Positions 27,501 to 42,500 of a stretch of 64,000 bases of DNA are shown here, in pieces. A program made the position numbers and the translations under genes. Every line of letters starts with the position of its first letter. Positions within the stretch are counted from its first letter, which is position 1. The notes beneath the pieces are model-generated. The model saw only the letters and a program-made list of their open reading frames with translations, was not told the origin of the DNA and ran no database searches. Origin of the DNA: Sipunculus nudus (Eukaryota; Annelida; Sipuncula; Golfingiida; Sipunculidae); assembly GCA_026874595.1 (NCBI GenBank), contig CM049311.1, forward strand, positions 54,255,676 to 54,319,675. Reading direction: 5' to 3'.

Positions 27501-30500
27501 TATTGTTAGTCATCACATCACTAAGTGAAGATATTTTATTGGTAGTAATCACCTCACTTAGTGGAGAGATTTTATTGGTAGTAATTACCTCACTGACTGG
27601 AGATATTATATGGTTAGTCATCACCTCACTATTGAAGATATTATATGGTAAGTCATCACTTCACTAAGGGGAGATATTATATGGTTAGTCATCACCTCAC
27701 TTATTGAAGATATTATATAGTTAGTCATCACATCACTAAGTGAAGATATTTTATTGGTAGTAATCACTCACTAAGTGGAGAGATTTTATGGTTAGTCATT
27801 GTCTGATCGAACAGAAAAGCTTGGTCTTCATAATCTGGATAAAGAGAGTAGTTTCACCCATTTTTTACACATTTTCAGTTCAAAGAACAAAAAGCTGATT
27901 GTAATATAGGGCATCATTATTTGTATTTAAATTCTATGTTACTATTATTATTAACATGTGTGGTTTGCATCAGCTACCTTCCTTTATACCACACACTCTT
28001 GTTTATGCTTTTTCAGGCCTATAGAAGTGTTGTGAATGATACTTCAGTCTTCAGACTTGACCTGCCCACCAAAAATAAAGGGTAAGGATGAGCCGCTTGT
28101 CAAATTGATTAACCGCCATTAAAGGAATGATTTTAATGGTTTTTACAGTGATGATCTTCATGCTATGCAGTATTGAAATATCATACAATTTTTGTATAGT
28201 TTTATTCATGATTATCGATAAATGCTTATTTTATTAGGCAAAAGAAAAGGGTATGGTTATCAGGAACCATCCACGTCAATTTTAACCCCCCTCATCAAAT
28301 ATTTTGATTTTGATTTACATCTTTCAAGAAGATAAAATGATACAATTTTAATAAGATTTCCCTTGTTTTTACCTGTTTAGCTAAAAAAAATTCTGTTATT
28401 ATTATGCTTTTCCCTGATCATATGACATTTTCATTGAAACATACAAAAAAGGTAAAAAGAAATCTCCTGCCTGCACTGATTTATGAAAATAGTGCCTGAG
28501 AGCCATACCTTTTTTAAGCTTAGCTGACTGTAATTCATCTGAGCTTAAGCAATCACTCTTTGTCCATCCGGTTGTTCGACCGTCTGGTTGTCTGTCTGTT
28601 AACAGGGCACAAATCATGACCGCTGGACCTGTGACCTATATTCTCCAAGCTATGTGGCTTGAAAGTACATTGTTACTCACATAAATATAAAATCAGTACC
28701 TTAAATTTTGGCCATTGCATGTTTATTCCCTTTAAGCACTGTTGATTTAATTTTCAAATCATGCACCTTAAGGATTTTAACTTCTAAATTCTGAAATTTG
28801 AAAGGAACTGACCAAAACCTGTAGCTTTTATTAAAGTTTTTTAGCTCAGCTGACTGTAAGTCATCTGAGCTTTAGCAATCACTCTTTGTCCGTTGTCTGG
28901 CCAGTCGTCCGGCTGTCTGTCCATTAACAGGGCACAAATCATAACCACTGGATCTGGAATCTTCTTACTTTTCATCCAGAGAGGTCCTTGAAAAATCTTG
29001 GAACCTGGAATTAGGTCACTGTTACCTGTATCCTCTAGCTATGGGGCTCAAAAATACCCCCCAGAATAATTAAAAATTTTATACAAAAGATCAAGACATC
29101 ATCAAGTATCTGAATAACTAATGCATTGATTCCCATAATTTACTTCCACACCAATTGATTATTGTGTGTTGCATCATTTCCTGAAGACTGGTGGTGCCAC
29201 CTGTATTTTTCTCATTTTTGTGCATTTTTGTATTCCCAGACAAAGTTTGGGGATACTATGTTTTCATGACGGTCCAGCCACCGCATATAATCTTGTTGGC
29301 GCGATAACTCAAAAAAAATTTCATAAAATCTTTACCAAACTTGGTATATGTATAAATATGGGTGAGAGGACGACGCCTATTAAAAATGAGGTCATGACCT
29401 TTACTAGGAGGGTGTCCTTGACCTTGAATAGGTCCAGATTTTGGGAAAATCACACAAATTCTTAAATATCTCAAGAAATCTTGCATGGATTGATCCCATA
29501 ATCAATTTGATCGAAGATCATGGATAGGGTTGTCATAGTCCAGAAACTGGTGGTGCCACCTATTATTCTTTACTTGTTTTTGTGCCTTTTAATACTTCTA
29601 AAATTGCCACTTGACAGTACTGTGAGCATTATAAGTCAAAAACTAATGGACAGATTTCTTTTATATTGTGCATAAACATAGATATGGGTTATGGGATGAT
29701 GTTTGTTTAAATTGGGGTAATGACCTTTCCTATGAGAGTGGCCTGGACCTTGAATATTCCAAAATTTGGTGAAATTCACACAAAATCTTTAATATCTCAG
29801 TAAGGGATACATGGAATGATCCAAAAATCAAATTGACCGATGATCTTGGATAGCTTTGTCTTTTGCAGAAGACAGGTGGCGCCACCTTGTGTTGTTTTCT
29901 TGTTAAAATGAAGTTTAGGCAATAACTTTGTAAGAATTTGAGGTACAGTCACCAAACCCACAGGTTTGATGCATCCTATCAATGGCTAGGTCAAGTTCGA
30001 ACATGGATGACCTTATTGCATTTTTTCAAGGTCACAGCAGCTATTATGCTAAAATGATATTAGGGCAATAACTCAAAAAGAATTTGTGGTACAGTCACCA
30101 AACCTACAGTTTAGATGCATCTTATCAAGGGCTAGGCCAAGTTCAAATATGGATGACCTTGATGCATTTTCAAGGTCACATAGGCAATAAGGCTGAAATG
30201 ATGTTAACTTTAATATCTCACTGAAGGATGCATGGATTGGTCCAAAAATCAAATTGACATAAGATCTTTGATAGCATTGTTTTATGTTGTTTTCTTGCTA
30301 AAATGATCTTTAAACGGAATAACTTTGTAGGAATTTGAGGTACAGTCACCAAACTTACAGGTTAGCTACATCTTTTAAAGGGCAGGGGGGACGGGTGGGG
30401 GTTTAATTGTCTGGGGATACTATGGCACCTGCGGTGCCAAGAAATATCTAGTTTTCCTCTATTTTTTAGACCTTCAGATGGAGCAGTCCATCTGTTATCA

Positions 30501-33500
30501 AGACACAAATTGTAATGGTTAGACCTAGAAACTTCTAACTGTATATTCAGAGAGGTTGTAATCAAATCTTTTTTGAAACCTGAAATTAGGTCATGGTGAC
30601 CTATATTTTGTGAACTACAGGCCAAAAACATGATGTTGAGCACCCAGTTAGTCAGACAGGGCATAAATTGTATCTGCTAGGCCTAGAATCTTCTAACATG
30701 ACATTCAGGCAGGTCTTCAGTAAATCTGCTTGAAAAACCTGAAATTAGGTCATGGTGACCTATATTCTTGGAACTTTAGGCCAAAGACATGATTTTAGCA
30801 CGTTTAAAATCAGATGGGCACAAATTGTATCTGCTGGGCCTAGAATGTTCCAATGTAATATACAGGGAAGTCTTGCGCAATATCCATGGACACCTGAAAT
30901 CAGGTCATGGTGACCGATATTTTGCAAGCTATCAGCCAAAACATCTTGGGAAATCTTAATGGAAACCTGAAATAAGGTCATGGTTACCATAGATATTACT
31001 GGTCAGAAACTTTCTAAGCACCTAGACAGTCAGACGCAGTACAACACTTTACTTTTCGACCTATAATCTTCTCTCTTGCCATCCAGGGATGTCCTTAAAA
31101 AATGTGCAGTGTCATTTTTAGGTCAGCTGAGTGCATACAAAAAGGCTAGATTTCATGGGAATGGCTGGACATATTATCATGAAACTTTTTCTTCTTGTTG
31201 ATTTTGAAAAACTTTAATTGCTACAGTTGAATGTGGATATCACCTTCAAAATTTGGCATACAGATGACAAAATTCATTTTGCAAATCTCTTCCTAGTCAG
31301 CTGAGCATCATGACCCATGGGTCACTTGTTTTTTTTTTTACCTTAGTGTAAGGTTTATTAATAAAAGATTAGTATACTGTTACATATATATATTTTTTGT
31401 CCCCCACTTCCCAGAAAGATGGATATTTATTTGAGTATGATTGTCTGTCTGTCCATCTCTCCGTAATGCAGGTTTTCCTTTTGGTGTGATAACTTTTCTA
31501 AATATTATCTGATTTCATTCAATTTAGGGAAAATGATTGCTCTAAAGCTAACCTTGGTTGGGATCGGTTTTGGAGTGTTTTTCTTTCAAGATATAATACA
31601 ATATGATATTCCATTTTTGATATGATGGATCAGCATATTTAGTTTCACTAATCGCCAACAGGTATTGCTAGCGACATAAATTACATGATTTTTTTGCAGT
31701 AACTGACAGGTTCTGCCATCTGTTGAGTGTGGTTAAAACTATTTGCACACAGTCACCACAGACTTTAAAAATCATCCAAAACTTAAAGGCGGAATCGGGG
31801 ACTTAAATTGATTGAATTTGCTTGTTTTAATCTGAAGGGAAGATGATTTGCATGGCATCTGTTGATGTTTTAACTTGTAGCATTTTATGTACCTTTAAAT
31901 GTGTTGAACCTAAATGCTCATATGCATATTTTGTGTTCGATTAAAGAGTCGGTGCCAAAACTCAACCCGAGTCAAAATGTCCCGAGTTGCTGGCCAACTA
32001 CTGTGATATGTTGCTCAGGAAGACACAAGTCAGCAAAAAGCTCATATCTGAAGAAGTGGAAAAGAAGCTTAAAGATGTGGTAAATTGTGAAGAAATAATT
32101 GTATATGTTAAATTTATGTAACTTCTGTTTTGGTGCATATGCTTTGTACACCAAATTTCCTTTGCTTTATCAATGTGCTTTACTCCAGTCTGTTATGTGT
32201 TAGAACAATATATATTATCCTTTAGGTTACTTTCTTATAATCCTGAGTTTTTGGGGATTTTAGTTTGGTAAAATTCTTGGTGGATACTGCCTTTTTGTCC
32301 ACGAGGGTTTTTGCAATATTCAAGAAAGGGAATTATTGTGAAATTAAAACCTTTGTGAATAAGAGATCCTTTGTCAAAGGCAAAGTTGAAAAATAAAAGG
32401 TTAACATTATGAATAAAAATAAATTGTGCATGTTCAGAGATTGATATTTTGAATGCTATTAGATATATCTGATTGTCTGTCATAAACAAACAATATCATT
32501 TTGTTAATAAGATTTTGTGCACTTAATACTTGGTATAATTAGTTCACTCAATAATTGTTAAACTATGTGTATGGATATTTTATATTGTAAGACCACGAAA
32601 ATAGTACCCAAGCGAAACAGTGAAAAGGTAAATAAGGAGATTTGTAACCCCACAAAAATGAAGCCAACCACAGTATATCATGTGCTTTGACTGGCTGCAG
32701 ATGGGGACACAAATCTTTAAGCCATAAGGTAACTTCACAGGTAATTCCTGTGATCTGATGCCCATGAATTATCTTATCCTGGTTTAACATTTCAGTTACT
32801 GGTGCTGAAGTATATACAAAACAAGGATGTGTTCATGAGGTATCACAAAGTTCATCTGACACGGAGGTTGATTCTCGATACGTCGGCAGATAATGAGAAG
32901 GAGGAAAACATGGTAGAATGGCTCAGGGTAAGAAATGAGTAGTAATTATGTAAAAACCCTGATCATAACCACTCCATCCTGGTTCAGTATCCACAGTGGT
33001 CATTATATTGCCTTCAGCAGTAGATTGACCAATGGGGTCAGCATGTCAAGGAATAAAGTAGTTGTCCTGTTATCCACCAGGTGTCACCCCTATACAGTCA
33101 CTGTTTGAGAGATATACTTGGTGGAGATTGTCAAGTGTGAAGAATGTTCCATCAAGCAATATCCCAATTAAAATCCCACTGGGGATATAAAACTGTTGAA
33201 AGAGAAGGCCCAAATTGTAATGCAAAAAGTTGACAGATTTTTAAAGTTGGCACATATGAGGTAAAATCAATTTTCAGCTCCACTGACTGAAAGTCATGTG
33301 AGCTATAGCGATCACTCTTTGTCCGGCACCTGTCTGTCTTTTAATCAGGCACAAAACATAATCACTGGACCTGGAATCTTTTAACTTGACATCCAGGAAG
33401 GTCCTTAAAAATCTCCTTGAAAACCTGAATTTAGGACTCTGTTACCCATACCAACCGAGCTATGGGCTGAGAAACTTCAGTATCAAAACAGCTAATGCAT

Positions 33501-36500
33501 TGATTACCATGATTCTTTGCATGCTGTTCATCATGGAGTGTTTAATCATTTCCTGCAAACTGGTGGTGCCACCTGTATTTTTTCCAATTTTAACACATTT
33601 TTTAGCTCCGCTGACTATAAGTCATCTGAGCTATAGTCGTGGTCCTTTGTCCATCGGCTGTCTGTCCGTCCGTCCGTTAAACTGGCACGTTTTGAAACCG
33701 TAAGACCTAGGAATCCGAAATTCGGATCCAAAAGATCTCCTACCAAGCCGAAAACTGGGTCTTTGCGACTTCCATCCTTTGAGAAATTTAGGAAAAACCT
33801 CAATTTTTTATTAAAAACCTATTTTCACACTTCAGGACTGCCTGATATCAAAACCATTCATCTGTTTTTCCTCATATTTACCATAAATATTCCTCTATAT
33901 AGTTCCTATGTACATGCCAGAATTTAGGTCTGTATTATATAATTTAAAAAAATTATGTGCCCAAACATAATGCATTTTGTAAAAAAATCAGGAAAGATAT
34001 TTGATCACTTAACACAAAACCTGTTAAAGCTAAGGACTTTTTTCCCAGTAATATAACTTTAATTTATCAAAATTAAATTGTATACCTAAAATTAGATCAA
34101 AATCTGTTTATTTTTTTTAAATATTGGCAAAAATATAAAATTGGTACCTTAAATTTTGCCCTACATTGACCATGGCACATTTTTTTTCTGTAACTGCTGT
34201 GGATTTTATTTTCACAGCTTGTTTTTGTTAGCATTTCAACTATTAACACCAAAAATTTGAAACCAGTTGATCAAAAACTGTAGATTTTATTCAAGTTTTC
34301 AAGCACCATGTCACATATTATTTACATCAAGCTAGTGTTATGCAGTTTGCTAGAGCTCAGCTGCCCAGCTTCAGCTCTCAGTTCCTAAAATTTCGCATAC
34401 AGTTAGATGTCTGCAAAATACCCTACCATGCCAAGAATTTGGTCACTAGGACTTAATGCCTTTTAGATATTAATGAAAAACTTCATTTTTCCATTAAAAA
34501 CCCATTGTTACAATTCAAGACTGCCTAATATCAAAACCACTGATCTGACTTTGATCATATATAATATACATATTTTTCTATACATTCTCTATGCACATGC
34601 CAGAAATGATGTCAGTATTGGGTAATTGTTTTAAGTTATGGGCCCAAACATAATGCACTATGTAAAAAATCAAGAAATATATTTACTCCCTTAACAAGAG
34701 GATTGCTGAAGCTAGAGATTTTTTGTCAGGGATGTAACATTATTTAATCAAGATTCAACTGAATACCCAAAATTAGTTATGAATTTTTAAAATTTTATAA
34801 GTTATTAGTATAAATATAAAATTAGTACCTTAAATTTTGCCCCAATTTGACCATGGTACATTTGTTTCCTATGAGCACTGTTGATATAATTTTTATTTCA
34901 TGCATACAAAAGGATTTCAGCTTTTTAGTTTAGAAAGCTGAAAGAAAATGGCCAAAAATTGTAGCTTTTATTAATGTTTTTATGAGACCATGTCAAAACC
35001 AGGCTGTCCCAAGCCACTCTTCAGTCACCTGTATGTTGACCTTATTGACCTTTCAGCAAATTATGCATGCTTGAGGGAGGCATACACTGGGGCAGCCAGG
35101 CAGCTTATGGCCAGCCACAGTTGATCCAGGTGTCCAACCCAACTTATCTAGTAGTTGTTTTGACCAACAACATAACAAGAAACTATAAATTAATAAATAT
35201 TTATTGGTTTTAATAACAAATTAAAGAAAAATTAATAGAAAAGGAATTTGTTAGTTGATGAGTAACAGGAAATTAACTTGCAGTTACTTATGATGTAAGA
35301 ATCTTGTATGGATGAATAGAATGTCAGGTATTCCAAATAACACCATGCAGACATCTGTGGTATTTTTCAGTTCAAATTTTTAATGATAACAAAAATAAAT
35401 CATATTATTCATTACCAATCATTAGGGATCATATAAAGGAAATTAATGATAGACAAAGATACAGTTGATAATATTAATCTAGATTCCTACTGTGTCTAGT
35501 GTGTAGATTGATGTGAAAGTAGTCCAAAGTGAATATATTACATTTATTTTTTTTTAATATAAATAAAAGTCATAAAACCAGGTACTTATGATCATTATTT
35601 AAATTATTGAATTTTGTATATTCTGGATTCTCAACATCATTATTGGCTAAAACTGAATAAATACCAGACATGGTGCAAATACTTTGCAATTGTATTTGAA
35701 TACGAATATGAATCATTATACAGTTTCTTGCATAAGAATGGATATTCAGGTAAAAATGAAAGTATTTGAATACCAGTGGAAATACTTTCAAAATGTATTC
35801 ATGAATGCATTCATGAATATATTATATAATATTATTGTAATAATCATATCAGTTATATTTTATTTAAAAAAAAATGATTTTCTTATTATTTTTAATAAAA
35901 ATTATATTTGGCACAATATTTGTTATTAAATTTAAATAATAGTAAAACTCTTATATTATATGTGCTGCTTATAAGTTATATGGCCAAGTCAGAATCTGTG
36001 TGACAATAGCACTCCATTTGTCAATAAAATAAATAAAATCAATCCTCTTCTCTGTCTCCAAAGATACTATCAAAATCATACTTAAGCTTTAACACCAACA
36101 ACTTATAATAAAGCTTCTATTTATTACCACACAAAACCAGCATGTGCCTCATTTCCAAATCATATTTTTTTTATCATATATAACAGCTGAGCGCCGTGAC
36201 CCATGGGTCCCTTGTTCTCTATATTTGAGACCTTTAAAGAGCCTTTCTTTATGTTCATAATCTGTTCTCTGTGGATCTGCATAACAACACCTTTTCTTAA
36301 TTTTTTTTCTTAAATCTATTAATTGGACAGAGAAACCATAAACAATATATATTTTAAAAGGCACCCCATGGTATTTTAAGCGTTGCCAAGTCATTCCTAA
36401 TTTGACTGATTTTGTTACTTAACACTAGGAACTAGAGCCAATTTTCCGTTTCAAAAACAAGGCTTTTCTGTTTTATTCATGCATTACATAAAATCCCTAT

Positions 36501-39500
36501 AAATTTTGTTACATATTATTGGCAGCCAGGTCCTTTATATATGCTCACAATATGGCATATTTTCCTGCATTTAAAGAATATAAAAAGAAAAGGTAACCTT
36601 ACAAAACTTTTGTACTGGGCTTGTGATGAAAAGCTGACTGGTTAGCTTTTCCCAAATATTTCCCAAAAATGGGAGCCCTTTGTCTCAAGATCAATGTACA
36701 GTTTTAAAACTGCCAACATACAATCATATTTGTTGCTTATTGAGGAAGTTCCAAAGTGGCAAATCAGTATTGAAACTCATTGTTATGTTATGAAAGACTT
36801 AACTTACGAAACAAAAGACTTAGCATATACATTTATGTAAGGTTCTATTCGCCGTTGATAAATTATAAAAATATAAGCTATTATGAAAGTTGGCCTTGCC
36901 AGCATACATTGCTCTGGTACGATGTCCATCTGTTCAGGTCTTTCGCAATAACAAGGAATTGTTTGACAAGAATGAAATAAATAAACACCCAAATTTCTTT
37001 CAAATAAAATTAAAACAGTAAATGTAACATTTCTGTGTCATTTATGGGCAAGCGTACAGCCGTGGAACGATGTGACATATAAGCTTTAAAATTTTTTGGC
37101 TAGCACTTCCATATTATAATTGTTTGGCAGACATCAACATTTTATTAAAAAATTTAAAATGATTGTTATAACGGAAGTCTTTCTGTCAGTACACTTTATA
37201 CAAGAAATTATTGTGTTACGGAAACCATTTTAGTTCGAACGGGAAAATCTAGCTGCTCGTGGTGTGGGTCACCACAACATACTTGTTTGACCAATATCAA
37301 CAATTAAATGTCAAGATTCCTGGTCCGAGGAAATATAAAACAGTGGATTATTGAATAGTACCATTCTTCTGAATTGTGACATTTTCCTATGAATTATATT
37401 GCAATAGTGATTCATTCAGTCACAAGACACCTTCACTTTCATCAAGGTATATTCCCGGGCTCAGGCTATTTATAATACTGGGCTACAAACATACTATAAC
37501 ACTGGGCACGAATATTATGAGGGGAATTCCTGTTCAAATTAAAACACTTGACAAGTTCAGTCCACAGTAGAAATATTCAAATAAAAGAAATGGCTACCTT
37601 TGATTGGCTCAATTGGTCTGCCATGAGATGGTGCGTCAAAAAGTATTGTTTGAGAATGGGGAGACCTTTCCTTAGGTTACTTCTTATTGTAATAGCATAC
37701 TCTAAGGTAAAAAATATGATTACGCTAATGTTGTACTCTGTGCACGGAAAAAAAAAACAGCTGCTGTTCGTGGTATTGCGTGGGGGGAGGGATAATCCCC
37801 TAATTGAAAGGAGTTGCACGGCAGAATATGAATAAAGGTCAACATAAAAGCATTTTGGGCATGTTTATTTGACAATGAATGTGGGTACAAGTGCACTATC
37901 CGGATTTAATATCAAATGATTCTGGCTTTCTGAGTTCAATGTGAAATTTAACTATGGACATTTCACGCGACTTAGTAATGACAATTCTACATGTGTGTTT
38001 CAGTTTACATTCCCGCTTGGGAATTCCGAGTTAAAACCATGATTCCTTGGGTACGCGGGATTGTAAAATTTTGATCAATGATAGACACCAGAAAATGTAA
38101 ATATAAGAACACTGCTCTTATATGACATTCATATTCATATTTCATAGTTAAAGTACCAAAAGCAAAGACTTTTTAATTTAAGGGACACCTTAGCTAGGCA
38201 CTGCTTACACTTAAAGTGATTTTGTTGATGCAAAGGCTGAAATTAAAATTGGTTAAATGGGGGAAAAATCCTCATTTCTGGAAGTCAGTTACTGTGCAAG
38301 TAAGGTTGATGTATCTTACTTTTGACAGGAGGTGGGCATGCCAGCAGAATATGTCAACAAATTAGCTAGAATGTTTCAAGATGTTAAAGTCAGTGATGAT
38401 CTCAACCAGGAGTTCAAGGAGGCAAACAGGAATAATAACGAGAGTATTGCAGGTCAGTATGACATTGCAGGTGTTGGGATTAAAACTCCTAGGTGTAGTA
38501 TTGCAATATTTAAAGCATCTCTTAATCCTATATAAGAAACAATCAAACAATAGCATGACAGGACTCACATCAAGAATTGATTTGATAAGAGCTGACTAAC
38601 ACTTTGCATTTTATCAAGCACACAGTTGAGTTTTATGAAAAATTGATGATTTCTGATTCTTACCCATTTCTTTGTCATCAGTACATAATATTTTTGAAAT
38701 ATTAATTATCAGCACAGCCTTTTCATCCATATAGAAGCATGTCAGACTTTTTCTGATAGAAAAGTGCTGCCCCCTGTTGAGCAGTTGATGTTTAAATAAA
38801 TAACTAGAAATCTGCATTCTAAGAAATGCAAGCCTCAGCCATTTGTTTCCATTCACTTGTTCAGTCCATATTCTCAGGTTCCTTCAAACATAAATAACTA
38901 CATTGTGAATATTCCATGATGACATTACTGAATGTGGATCATGTGCCATTCTTTCTTGGCCCTTTCCCTAAATGCCCTGAAAATATCATGAGATTCCATT
39001 CATGATTGTGCGAGTTTTTGTGTGAACAAACACATACATACACATCACACATGAATAGGGATGAGCACATACCCTTTTGGCAGAAGCATTAATACACCAA
39101 ATTTTCTCAGCATCGGAAGCATGAATGAGAACCTTGGTGTTAAATATTGTATTATTTCATGTTATAGTGTAAAGTTATATCCAAATGTTATTTACACATA
39201 AATGTGACTGCATTGAAAGCCAACTGCTATGTTACTTTACCATGGATGTTATATTTGCTTCAGATTCTGTAAACATCAAAATTTTGAATGCTGGAGCTTG
39301 GGCTCGCAGCAGTGATCGTGTACCGGTGACACTACCAACAGAACTTGAGGACTACATACCACAAGTAGAAGAATTCTACAGACTTAAACACAGTGGCCGC
39401 AAGCTGCAGTGGCATCATTTAATGTCAAATGGCATAGTAAGTTATATGAAAATACTTTTGCAATTTTTAGATTGTTATTAATCAGTAGCCTAAAGCTTCA

Positions 39501-42500
39501 TTGGTTGTTTATTACTGTGTCTAAGGCAACAAAATTTCTTTATGTAATGCTGTTTTAAATGGTACTAAAAACAAACATGTAACCTTCTTTGTTGCCGTGC
39601 TGACATCCAGTTATTTTGTGGGAAATTGATTTGTCTCTGATTAATGTCTGTGTCACCATCTGTGTTTGTAGCTGAGTTCTGTCTGTTTAATTGCTTTTAA
39701 ATTTTAAAATATGTTTTATGTATAAAGGTCTAGAATATTCTGCTGCAAAACTAAAAAAGGCAGTTATGATTCTGGAAAAAGAAACAAGTTTTGAACATTC
39801 TCAGCTATTTGGCAGCTGGACAAAAAATATCACAAATGCACCAAATAAAGTTTAAAAGAAAATTGGCCTGACATAATCATCAATTGCCTGAATAACTCAA
39901 CAAATTCACATTCCATCAATTAGCTGACCTGTGTTATACTTGATGTGACAAAGATATTAACAAACATTGAATGTTAACAATTAAATATGTCATGATTTCA
40001 CCTCTGTCATATTGAGATATTCATGAATGAGCACTATAGACCTATGAACCAGTGAATGACTAGATTTGAAAAGGCTTATAGACATTTCAGATACATATAA
40101 ACTTTTTGGTTAACTTATAAAAGAGCTTTTTTGTTTTTATTTCTTCTAGATCACATTTGGCAATGAAGTCGGCAAGTTTGACCTTGAGGTTACAACGTTT
40201 CAAATGGCTGTGTTATTCTCATGGAATCAGCGCTCAAAGGATCGTCTGTCTTTTGAGTCCTTGAGGCTGGCAACAGAACTGCCAGATGCTGAACTTAGAA
40301 GAACATTGATTGTAAGTTGGTTGTTTGAAACAGCAAATATTCACATACATGTTTTATTTTTAGCGGTGCCCATTATTTTCTGTGCAAACTAGGTATACAT
40401 AAAATGAAGTGTTCTCTCCCGGAAATAGAATAGTATCTGGCAAGATTTCATTCTAGAACCATTAACTTATATCTGTACACAGTAGAAACAAACTTGCACC
40501 AGGCATGACAAGTCTTATGAAAGTAAACATCAACGTGGCATCTTACACTACCATCAAAAATCAACATGGCAACAAATAGTAAAAAATCAACTTAGGCTAT
40601 TAAAAAATAATTATGTTTCTCAGGCACTTTTTTGGGGAAAATCATGCAGGAGGGGGGCATTTGAATTTTTTTTACCAGGGAAAAAGTGTAAAATATCTTA
40701 ATATTTCTCATCCACTGGCATAGAAATGACAACCAATAGTTTAAATATAAGATAATAAACGATGTATATGTCAAATTAGTCAAAAGTTTGAAAGGACCCT
40801 CATAATATGTGACATTTTATTTCCTTTATGTTTAAAATTAACATGCAAACCAGCTTTTTAAGGACTATGGGTGTCAATATCTCGCGGTGAATCCTGGATC
40901 AAGGGGGTTTTGCCAACAGTCATGAAATGGGGGATTCCCAATCAAAATGCATAACGATTGATTGTAGTTAAAACAAGGTCTGAGATCATTTAATAAAATA
41001 AATTAGAAATTTCTTATATAATCTTTGTTGGTTTTTCATCTTTAAATTTTAAATGCAAAATACATATACTGGAAGTTTGTTTAAAACACAATATCTTCCG
41101 ATGGGCCGCTATGAAAGCCATGATTATTCTAGCCGCACTGTCATAAACCATGAAAATAGTGAAAGCATGCAAATATATTTTCTTTGTTGGACGAAATTCT
41201 TCATTTGAATACAATCAAACAAAAATGAGACCCATTCTAAGTGTTTATTTAAAGATTAGTATAGGTTTTTATGGAAACCAAGCATATTACATCATCAGCT
41301 ACAAACACTAGCACTGCATTTTTCACAAAGTTCACAAAGATGGAAATAGGAAATATAATAATCATAACAAACTATGTAAAGATCAAACTGATAAAATGTT
41401 TAAGAGAAATTTTCTGTGTATTGAAGTATTTTCATGCGTAAAATCATTAGGAGAGAAACTGACAAATGCAGGAGTCACAGATTTTAATTTTTGTAAGAGT
41501 GATCAATAACGTTACCAGAATACCACCTGACACTGGGGCAATAAAAACATTTGACTTGGGGGGGGGGGAGTTAAAGTGATGCTGCTGGTGCTTGAGAAAC
41601 ATATAATTAATTTTTTCCAGCCTTACTTGTAATTTATGACAGGTACATCTTTCTTTCTGATTGTAAGTTTATGTGCATAGTCAATATCTTCCTCCACGCT
41701 GTCTTGTTATTGTAAAAAGGCACATGTGGATTGTATATATCAACACACAGAACAAAAACAGTGTGTTAGACAAGTGGAAAAGAGCAATTAAGCCAGGATG
41801 ATTTTGCTAAGAAACTTTTGTTATAAGCAAAAATGACCTGACAGTCGCAGGTTAAAAACATTGTGGCAAGAGACTAGATACCTTTAAGTTTGGTTTTTTG
41901 TTCTGAAGCAGAACATCTTCACATGAAACTGATATTTCACAAATTCAGGAGATAATACATTTTTAACAATCAGATGAACATGAAATTAATATACAGAATG
42001 TTAACAAAGTAAATGAAGATGACTTATTCAGAGCTTCATGTATGTTTTATTAAATTTTATTAAATTCATGCAGTTAATTCAGTGTTTTACAGGTACATCA
42101 GTGAAATGAAGTCATGATTCAGTAAATAATTTCTTGAATAAACAGGAGAGATTGTGACATGCCAAAACTTTACTTGTTCTTTAAAGTGCCATTGAGAGTG
42201 TGTGCATGCTGTATAAGTTTCTGCTGTGTAAGTATTCAGTAGCAGCATGGGTATTAGTTTTGTTGGATACAATTCTCTTTTATCATCCTTCATTGCACCA
42301 TCTGAAAACCTCACTTTGCAGTTTAAAATGGGACAAATTTGCCTCTTCATATACAGAGTGATCACATTTTGACGCTGTCATATACAGGGTGATCACATTT
42401 TGACACTGTCATATACAGGGTGATCACATTTTGACATTGGGTACATTGACTGCTGTTCATGGAATTATTCTTTTTTTCAGTCCCTTGTTGCCTTCCCCAA

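Noticed and set aside
26827-27624. 265-codon - strand open frame with a 12-residue repeat
   Set aside because: It is the reverse of the 36-bp intron 9 minisatellite; a period divisible by three keeps frames open without coding.
40305-40320. Alternative exon 15 end one codon earlier, with an AT-AC intron, to avoid the Trp-to-Ile change
   Set aside because: The sequence does not match the U12 AT-AC consensus, whereas ATT|GTAAGT is a strong normal donor in the right phase.
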